Source: Bacteroidota bacterium
Lineage (GTDB): Bacteria > Bacteroidota > Bacteroidia > Bacteroidales > Rikenellaceae
Assembly (NCBI GenBank): GCA_023413645.1
Contig: JAEZPN010000032.1
Coordinates: forward strand, 1 to 8,527
Direction: 5' to 3'
DNA length: 8,527 bases
The translations under genes were made by a program, and so were the position numbers. Every line of letters starts with the position of its first letter. The stretch's first letter is position 1. Shown piece after piece: positions 1 through 5,485 of the stretch. The notes under the pieces were generated by a model, which did no database searches, was not told the DNA's origin, and saw only the letters and a program-made list of their open reading frames with translations.

Positions 1-1440
1 ATTCTATATATGGCATTTATGCTTGCCACATCGGCCTCTGCGCAGCAGCTCTTCTATGCCGAGGATGGTGAGATTCGTAACCTCGAGGTTTCACGCGACA
101 AGGGCGAGGTTTCGGTAACTATGGATATCGATATCTCAAACATCTCGGTGGGCAAAGATGAGACTATCATCATCACGCCTATTGTTACCGATGGCGAGCG
201 TAAGTATACCATGCCCTCAGTAGAGCTTATGGGACGCCGCGCCTATATCTACTACATGCGTGAGGGTCAGCAGTCAGAGACAGAGAACCCCTTTGCTGCA
301 CAGCGAGTTGCGAAGCGTGCAGAGAAGAAGGCGGGCGTGAAGCAGGTCATCGATTACTCTGCGAGCTTCGGCTTCGAAGAGTGGATGCGTGGCTCGACAG
401 TAGCCATCCGTGAGGGTTTGTGTGGCTGTGGTAAGTTGCGTGGCGAGAAGGAGAAGCCCCTCGCAGATTTTGGCCACGAGATTTACGAGCCTAAGTATGT
501 GTGGTCGTTCATAGCCCCCGATCCCGAGCCTATCAAGGTACGCAATGAGTCTCACACCGCATATATCAATTTCTGGGTTGACCGCTACGAGATTTTGGAA
601 AACTACAAGAATAACGCTGTGGAGCTTGAGGGAATTATCGAGTCTATCACCAAGGTGGATGACGATGAGGATCTCACCATCACCTCTATCACCATCGAGG
701 GTTGGGCATCTCCCGAGGCTACGGAGTATCACAATAAGGTGCTTTCGGAGAATCGAGCTAACTCGTTGGCAAACTATGTGTCGCGTAAGACGGGTGTAAA
801 GCGCAATCTTATCGAGGCTATTGGTTGCGGTGAGGATTGGGTAGGCTTGCGCGAGTTGGTGGATGCAACGCCAGGTTTGCTCTATCGCGATAAGGTCTAC
901 GATATTATCGACTCAAACCTCTCGCTCGACCAGAAGGACTATAAACTCTCGCAGTTGAAGCCTTCGGACATCTACACACGTTTGATGAACGAGATGTATC
1001 CTAAGTTGCGTCGCAACGACTATAAGATTATCTACGAGATTCGTAACTTCGACCTCGAGGAGGCACGCCGCCTTATCTATGAGCACCCCAAGAAGCTCTC
1101 TGTGGATGAGATGTATAAGGTTGCTGGAAGCTATGAACCAGGTTCTGAGGAGTATAACGATGTTCTTAAGATTGCTGTAAGACTCTATCCCGAGGTTGTA
1201 GCTGCTGCTGTGAACGCTGCAAATCTCGCTCTCGAGGAGGGTAAATACGATAAGGCTCTCGCAATCCTCAAGCAAAGCAATCAGGAGGATGCCCGCATTC
1301 AGGCTGCCGAGGGTTATGTATACATCCTTATGCAGGAGTATGACAAGGCACGTGAGGTACTTACTAAGGCTGCAGCACAGGGCAACGAGGATGCTAAGCA
1401 CAACCTTGCAGAGATGGAAAAGCATCTCGACTCAATTTAG
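1..1440 (+). CDS. DUF3868-like / OmpA-like / TPR exported protein (5' partial)
   Basis: The reading frame is open from base 1, so the true start probably lies upstream. The first ATG in the window (10) sits inside a signal-peptide hydrophobic core (ILYMAFMLATSASA) with no basic N-terminal residues before it. Numbering from that Met, signal peptidase I would cut after A11 to give a mature QQLFY start; there is no lipobox. Residues about 12-175 look like DUF3868, a domain found in Bacteroidales fimbrial loci, including a CGCG cluster at 138-141. Residues about 183-345 resemble an OmpA-type peptidoglycan-binding domain (IEGWASPEA at 229-237, LSENRANSLANYV at 245-257, then LRRNDYKI). Residues about 381-475 form two TPR-like helical repeats rich in Ala, Glu and Lys. 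I infer a periplasmic or outer-membrane accessory role in fimbria assembly or wall anchoring, from domains and position only. The stop is 59 nt before the major fimbrillin. Partner genes such as a DUF3575 protein, common in these loci, would lie upstream and are not visible. Confidence 0.85.
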   Translation: MLYMAFMLATSASAQQLFYAEDGEIRNLEVSRDKGEVSVTMDIDISNISVGKDETIIITPIVTDGERKYTMPSVELMGRRAYIYYMREGQQSETENPFAAQRVAKRAEKKAGVKQVIDYSASFGFEEWMRGSTVAIREGLCGCGKLRGEKEKPLADFGHEIYEPKYVWSFIAPDPEPIKVRNESHTAYINFWVDRYEILENYKNNAVELEGIIESITKVDDDEDLTITSITIEGWASPEATEYHNKVLSENRANSLANYVSRKTGVKRNLIEAIGCGEDWVGLRELVDATPGLLYRDKVYDIIDSNLSLDQKDYKLSQLKPSDIYTRLMNEMYPKLRRNDYKIIYEIRNFDLEEARRLIYEHPKKLSVDEMYKVAGSYEPGSEEYNDVLKIAVRLYPEVVAAAVNAANLALEEGKYDKALAILKQSNQEDARIQAAEGYVYILMQEYDKAREVLTKAAAQGNEDAKHNLAEMEKHLDSI

Positions 1441-1499
1441 AACAAACTAATAACCAAATAATTAACAAACAATTTTACTAATTTTAAACTTAAAAGACT
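1441..1499 (+). promoter_or_regulatory. AT-rich, nearly G-free leader of the major fimbrillin
   Basis: This 59-nt gap is about 17% G+C and contains a single G (1496). It has no Shine-Dalgarno sequence. A short palindrome, TTTTAA-AC-TTAAAA (1482-1495), lies just before the ATG, but its 2-nt centre cannot form a normal hairpin loop. Bacteroidota often start translation without a Shine-Dalgarno, and unstructured A-rich leaders are associated with strong expression in this phylum. I infer a translation-enhancing leader for the major subunit. I saw no TTTG / TAnnTTTG promoter pair here, so transcription probably reads in from upstream. Confidence 0.5.
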
Positions 1500-2627
1500 A
1501 TGAAAAAGTTATTCGTAGCCGTTTTGGCACTTGGTGCACTCGCATCTTGCCAGAAGGAGAATTTGCCCTCTTACGCTGACACAGAGAGCAAGACCATTCA
1601 GATTTCTATCCTTAACGAGAACTACACTCGTGCTGATGGTGGCGATACAGCTAAGGGTGCAGCTGTGGCTTGTGCTACAAACGATGAGTTGGTAGTTCTC
1701 TTCGCTAAGACTGATGGTACTATCCTTTTCCATGACAAACTTACTTCTGCAGGTACAACTGACGACACTCACAAGGGTGAGGGTGATGCTTATGTTAAGG
1801 ATGAGGACACTGGTAAGTATATGTGGCACAAGGTTCCCGCTGATGTTAAGAAGATTGCTGTAGTTCGTTTCGAGGAGGGTGATATCACTATCGCAGATGG
1901 CACTACTAATCTCTCTGCACTTGAGGCATTGGCAAAGGATGAGGCTAAGAACTTGAACCGTGAGGTTGGTGATATTGTTCTTTACGGTGTTGCAAATCTT
2001 TACGACACAAACCAGACTCACCGTGTAGGTGATGCTTTCTACCATGTATGGCAGGCAGATGTAACTGTAGCTCCTGCTTTGGCTCGTTTCGAGATTCACA
2101 GCATCACTTGTTCAGATCTTGGTAAGTTGAACGCTGATGGTGATCCTGCTACTTACGACTTGGATGAGTTGGTACTCAAGAGCCTTACTTGGACAGGTGC
2201 AACTGAGTCACACACTGCTCTCAACTTCGGCGCTACTCTCTACGGTGACTACAACCCAGCAAATGCTGTAAAGGACCCTAACACTCAGCCCGATGCTGCA
2301 CTCCGTTCTAACTCTTATGCTCCTGCAAAGGGTGCATGGTCATGGAATGTTCTTCCTTGCGAGTTCGGCGGTCTTACTGTAGATATTGATGCTTATGCTT
2401 ATGACTATGTTTTGGCAAGCCGCAACCTTCCTTTGACTGTTACAGGTCTTACAACTACTGCTGGTAGCACAGAGGCTAATGGTAACACATTTGAGGCTGG
2501 TCACATCTACACTATCGACCTTACATTTGTTCAGAACAACATCAAAGCTCAGGACGGTATCTGTGTTCTTGTAACTGTAAATGTTGTGCCTTGGGTTGTT
2601 GAGGTTCGTTATCCAATCTACGGCTAA
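1500..2627 (+). CDS. Major fimbrillin (FimA/Mfa1-type), lipoprotein precursor
   Basis: This 375-residue protein starts with a lipoprotein signal (MKKLFVAVLALGALASC, lipid Cys17). A first beta strand (TIQISILNENYTR) follows and ends at Arg44, the expected site for arginine-specific processing to expose ADGG. Residues 193-199 (ALARFEI) match the conserved mid-domain segment of fimbrillins. The C-terminus is a beta strand ending VNVVPWVVEVRYPIYG, where FimA/Mfa1-type subunits carry the strand used for polymerisation. Its position ahead of the anchor gene parallels fimA-fimB. Codons end mostly in T (GCT, ACT, GGT, GTT, CTT, CGT), unlike the genes around it, which fits a very highly expressed structural protein. 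An AT-rich leader precedes it and a strong terminator follows it, so it is probably the most abundant product of the operon. Fimbrillins diverge fast, so the family assignment rests on architecture and context more than residue identity. Confidence 0.88.
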   Translation: MKKLFVAVLALGALASCQKENLPSYADTESKTIQISILNENYTRADGGDTAKGAAVACATNDELVVLFAKTDGTILFHDKLTSAGTTDDTHKGEGDAYVKDEDTGKYMWHKVPADVKKIAVVRFEEGDITIADGTTNLSALEALAKDEAKNLNREVGDIVLYGVANLYDTNQTHRVGDAFYHVWQADVTVAPALARFEIHSITCSDLGKLNADGDPATYDLDELVLKSLTWTGATESHTALNFGATLYGDYNPANAVKDPNTQPDAALRSNSYAPAKGAWSWNVLPCEFGGLTVDIDAYAYDYVLASRNLPLTVTGLTTTAGSTEANGNTFEAGHIYTIDLTFVQNNIKAQDGICVLVTVNVVPWVVEVRYPIYG

Positions 2628-2659
2628 TAAAGCAAACGAGGCCTAAAGCCTAAACACAT

Positions 2660-2699
2660 CTCTGCTCCCCTTCGAATGGGGAGGGGAGCAGAGTTTTTT
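2660..2699 (+). terminator. Strong intrinsic terminator after the major fimbrillin
   Basis: A perfect 11-bp stem, CTCTGCTCCCC (2660-2670) with GGGGAGCAGAG (2683-2693), encloses a 12-nt loop and is followed at once by six T residues (2694-2699). A competing inner pairing, CTCCCC (2665-2670) with GGGGAG (2678-2683), is possible in the same sequence. It lies 33 nt after the major fimbrillin stop and 127 nt before the anchor gene. I infer that it ends most transcripts after the major subunit, with partial readthrough or a separate promoter supplying the downstream genes. Confidence 0.9.
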
Positions 2700-2707
2700 A
2701 ACGATTA

Positions 2708-2739
2708 TTTGGTTATATCGAGAGTGTTGCCTCTCTTTG
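2708..2739 (+). promoter_or_regulatory. Candidate Bacteroidetes-type promoter for the anchor gene
   Basis: TTTG at 2708-2711 is followed, after exactly 20 nt, by TCTCTTTG at 2732-2739. The Bacteroides housekeeping promoter is TTTG near -33 and TAnnTTTG near -7, with about 19-21 nt between. The only mismatch is C for A at the second base of the -7 box. The position just past the terminator is where a promoter for the anchor and accessory genes would make sense. Transcription would start near 2745 and leave an 80-nt leader. TTTG is a common tetramer, so chance matching is a real possibility. Confidence 0.35.
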
Positions 2740-2813
2740 GTGAGTGCAACAAGACTAAGAACCATCGCAGCAATATACGTTGCGATAAAACCTTAAAAAG
2801 GCGTGTTGACGCC
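2720..2813 (+). promoter_or_regulatory. Structured leader upstream of the anchor gene
   Basis: Several short perfect inverted repeats occur between the terminator and the anchor start. These are GAGAG (2720-2724) with CTCTC (2731-2735); its loop TGTTGC (2725-2730) with GCAACA (2746-2751); ATCGCA (2764-2769) with TGCGAT (2781-2786); and GGCGT (2800-2804) with ACGCC (2809-2813) around a 4-nt loop, ending 12 nt before the ATG. The first two could combine into an H-type pseudoknot, and GCAAC (2746-2750) could pair instead with GTTGC (2779-2783). Short repeats of this size arise by chance, so a regulatory role is only a suggestion. Confidence 0.3.
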
Positions 2814-2825
2814 GCAAAATGTAAA

Positions 2826-3800
2826 ATGAAAAAAGTTATTAAACACATTCTCTACTTGTGCTTGCCGCTCGTCTCGTTCGTTCTGCTCACGGGCTGCATC
2901 AAGGAGAATCTCGAGGGCTGCGAGCGTTGTATCGGTTTCGAGTACTTCGCCGACGGAGATACTGACGTATTTCCAGAGTACATTCAGCGCGTTAGTCTCT
3001 ACGTCTTTGATGAAAATGACCAGATGGTGTCCACTTCCCAGTTGGGAAGGGAGAACCCCATCATTTTGGAGCAGGACGACTTAAATAAGTATCAAGGCGT
3101 AAAGCTAATGCTTACGGGTGGCAGATACCGCTTTGTGGCTCTCGGTAACCCCAATACCGAGCAGCACACAGAGGTTTACAACATAGATTCGGGCAATATG
3201 TCTGAAATTCTCTATAGCCATCCCGATTGTACAACTACCGAGGTTGAGGGAAATGACCCTCTATACTTGGGTTCGAAAGTTGTTGACATACCCGATGATG
3301 TCAACTTTAAGACAAAAGTACGTCTCTACTCCTCACATCAGAAGGTTACTGTGACCGTTAAGGGTTACATCCCCGAGGGTAGCGACATCAATGCACAGGC
3401 TACACAGAGCGACCTCAAGTTGCGACTTGTAGACGTTAGCAGCCGCACAGACTTCTATCAGGAGGATGCTACTGTTGTAGACCAGAACTTGGCTATGGGC
3501 AATCTTGTTGCCTACAACCCAACACTCATGCTCGACAACGAGACAGGATGGTACGAGGCTTCGTTCAACATCCTTCGTCACACCGCCGACAGCACACTCG
3601 CATTTGAGATTATCGAGTCGGCAACCGAGCGAGTGCTCTTCACTGTCTCTCTCGCGGAGTTCCTCAAGGCATTCTACGAGGTGGACATAACAAAGCAGGA
3701 GGCTCTCATCCCCATGATTGTGGAGTTTGCCGATGAGGTAATCGTCACAATCCCCAGCTGGATGCTTGAGCACCGCGATCCAATTTATGGTAAAAATTAG
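2826..3800 (+). CDS. FimB/Mfa2-family fimbrial anchor lipoprotein
   Basis: I chose the ATG at 2826 because it opens a proper lipoprotein signal (MKKVIKHILY...FVLLTGC, lipid Cys24). The frame stays open back to an ATG at 2676, but that codon lies inside the terminator and would add 50 residues with no signal character. The product is 324 residues. Residues 48-66 (VFPEYIQRVSLYVFDENDQ) match the signature strand of FimB/Mfa2 proteins, which anchor the fimbria base in the outer membrane and limit its length. Extra cysteines lie at 32 and 35. Unlike the other four fimbrial proteins here, it has no Thr-Arg processing site after the lipid Cys, as expected for a subunit that stays lipidated. It ends IPSWMLEHRDPIYGKN, a tail resembling that of the major fimbrillin. 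The next gene follows after 14 nt, so the two are probably co-transcribed. Confidence 0.88.
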   Translation: MKKVIKHILYLCLPLVSFVLLTGCIKENLEGCERCIGFEYFADGDTDVFPEYIQRVSLYVFDENDQMVSTSQLGRENPIILEQDDLNKYQGVKLMLTGGRYRFVALGNPNTEQHTEVYNIDSGNMSEILYSHPDCTTTEVEGNDPLYLGSKVVDIPDDVNFKTKVRLYSSHQKVTVTVKGYIPEGSDINAQATQSDLKLRLVDVSSRTDFYQEDATVVDQNLAMGNLVAYNPTLMLDNETGWYEASFNILRHTADSTLAFEIIESATERVLFTVSLAEFLKAFYEVDITKQEALIPMIVEFADEVIVTIPSWMLEHRDPIYGKN

Positions 3801-3802
3801 TT

Positions 3803-3807
3803 AAGGA
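3803..3807 (+). promoter_or_regulatory. Shine-Dalgarno-like site for the minor fimbrillin
   Basis: AAGGA lies 7 nt before the ATG at 3815 in the 14-nt gap after the anchor gene. The other genes here show no comparable site. It supports the start at 3815 rather than the second in-frame ATG at 3827. Confidence 0.45.
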
Positions 3808-3814
3808 ACGCTTT

Positions 3815-5473
3815 ATGAATAAAGTAATGAGATATCTTATTGCCATCTGTGGTATTGCGCTCCTTAGCTCATGTATTAAGGAGGAGGCATACCGTCAGGA
3901 GGTAGCTCAGCTCTCGGTAAACCTCACTCGTGCGGGCACAACAAGTACCGTACAGGGTGATGCCATCACCGATGCGTGGATATGGGCCTTCCAGTGCAAT
4001 GTAGATGAAAATGGTGTGCCCGCAATCGATGATAGCGAAAAGGCTAAGGGTAGCCGCTATGTATATGGCTTGAACAACTACGGTAGCATCAGCGTACATG
4101 TGCCTCTGCCCATATGCGATGGCTCGCAGGACTATCTGCTTGTAGCCGTTATAAATACCCAGTCGTTCACCGGTTCTAACCTCAGCGCCGATAGCACATG
4201 GGGCCAGATTAAGAGTGCAACATTCTCTAACGGTGGTGCATTCTGGAATACATATCCCGATGATGAGGGTCTTACTCCCGAGGTTATGCCAATCTCGAAC
4301 TGGACAACCTTTACAATCACGTCGGACAACACCCACTCGAATAATTGCTATCAGCTCAACCTGCCAGTATACCGTGCCGTGGCTAAGACACAGTTCTTTG
4401 TAAGCCGCTCGAGCGAGAGTCTCGATGTAGATATCCTCGATGCTAAGGTTGTGGCTAAGAGTGGTTATAGCACAGGTAAGGTGCTCACACGCAGCGCCGA
4501 GCAGGCTGTAGGCTCAAATGGTGAGGCTATTCAGCGTGGCGAGCCCAATGCCGAAGCAGAGAACTGGTGGTGGGGTGTACCCACTGCCGTAAGCGATGTG
4601 GTATATCAGATGAAGAATAGCAACAGCGGCTTTACGTCTGTAAACAATATTGCCACAACCAACGCCTTGACAAACCTCGTTGGTGGCGCATACACATGGG
4701 TGGCATCGACATTCCTCTTCGAGAATAACAACGATGCCCCAACGCCCGAGGAGTTCGATTATACAACCCAAGAGGGTGATGGCTACAATATGTATGTCAA
4801 GTATCAGGTTGATGGCGAGACCCGCGAGGTCTACACTCCTCTTGGTAAGGTCGTGCGCAACCACGACTACCAGATTATGGCTACGGTAGATGCTGGTGGT
4901 CAGATGTCGTTCGATGTTATCGTCAACGAGTGGCTACTCGACAAGGAGCAGGTTATGGACTATCAGAATACCGTTACTGTGTCGGATCAGGATATGTTAA
5001 TGTGGCGCACGGCAACCCCCGCAAGCGATGGCGGTAAGACTACCGTAAAGCCTAATGGTACTGTAGAGACATTGCCCGTGGGTAGCATTACCGAGACGCG
5101 CAACGACATTGTCGACCTTGGCTCATTGGGTGGTGGCTATGCATCTCTCGACTTTGGCCTTCGTGCCCCTGAGGGTGGTAGATGGTATGCTGAGTTGGTT
5201 ACTATTCAGGGTGAGGTCGGAGCTATTGTCTTTGCCGATAACAATTCTACGGTTATCTCGGGAGATATAAACACCCTTAACCGCATTACCCTTAACATCA
5301 AGAATGCGAAGGTAAACTCTGCAACTCAGGGTGCTACCTCCGATAACATTGTGGAACTTCAGATTTCAGCTAAGAAGACTTGGGGCGGTCAGGAGCGTAC
5401 CTATAAGGTCTATGGTCTTACGGGCTTACCTAATAATGCTAACTACCAATTGATACAGCCACTTGGTAACTAA
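3815..5473 (+). CDS. Minor fimbrillin-like lipoprotein with C-terminal extension
   Basis: This 552-residue protein has a lipoprotein signal (MNKVMRYLIAICGIALLSSC, lipid Cys20), then a strand LSVNLTRAG with the likely arginine processing site at Arg39. DAWIWAFQCNVDENG (53-67) fits the strand that opens the fimbrillin fold, and YRAVAKTQFFVSR (186-198) fits the conserved Arg-x-x-(A)-K segment in mid-domain. The fimbrillin part appears to end at DVIVNEW (Trp373), the usual terminal strand of these domains. About 180 further residues follow. They are Gly, Ser, Thr and Asn rich, look like a beta-sandwich (LRAPEGGRWYAELV is reminiscent of BACON or other Ig-like domains), and I do not recognise them with confidence. 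Position two genes after the major subunit parallels fimC or mfa3-type accessory subunits, so I infer a minor structural or adaptor subunit. The next gene begins 12 nt downstream. Confidence 0.8.
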   Translation: MNKVMRYLIAICGIALLSSCIKEEAYRQEVAQLSVNLTRAGTTSTVQGDAITDAWIWAFQCNVDENGVPAIDDSEKAKGSRYVYGLNNYGSISVHVPLPICDGSQDYLLVAVINTQSFTGSNLSADSTWGQIKSATFSNGGAFWNTYPDDEGLTPEVMPISNWTTFTITSDNTHSNNCYQLNLPVYRAVAKTQFFVSRSSESLDVDILDAKVVAKSGYSTGKVLTRSAEQAVGSNGEAIQRGEPNAEAENWWWGVPTAVSDVVYQMKNSNSGFTSVNNIATTNALTNLVGGAYTWVASTFLFENNNDAPTPEEFDYTTQEGDGYNMYVKYQVDGETREVYTPLGKVVRNHDYQIMATVDAGGQMSFDVIVNEWLLDKEQVMDYQNTVTVSDQDMLMWRTATPASDGGKTTVKPNGTVETLPVGSITETRNDIVDLGSLGGGYASLDFGLRAPEGGRWYAELVTIQGEVGAIVFADNNSTVISGDINTLNRITLNIKNAKVNSATQGATSDNIVELQISAKKTWGGQERTYKVYGLTGLPNNANYQLIQPLGN

Positions 5474-5485
5474 TAGGTTAGAGAT

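Noticed and set aside
1441..1499. Separate promoter directly before the major fimbrillin
   Set aside because: No TTTG / TAnnTTTG pair with suitable spacing was found; near matches such as TTTA at 1436 have no partner box.
1509..2099. 196-codon open frame on the minus strand, antisense to the major fimbrillin
   Set aside because: No signal or domain is recognisable; it is explained by the strong codon bias of the sense gene. Other antisense frames (274-732, 913-1425, 5939-6439) were rejected for the same reason.
2676..2825. In-frame N-terminal extension of the anchor gene from an ATG at 2676
   Set aside because: It begins inside the terminator hairpin and encodes 50 residues ahead of an excellent lipoprotein signal starting at 2826.
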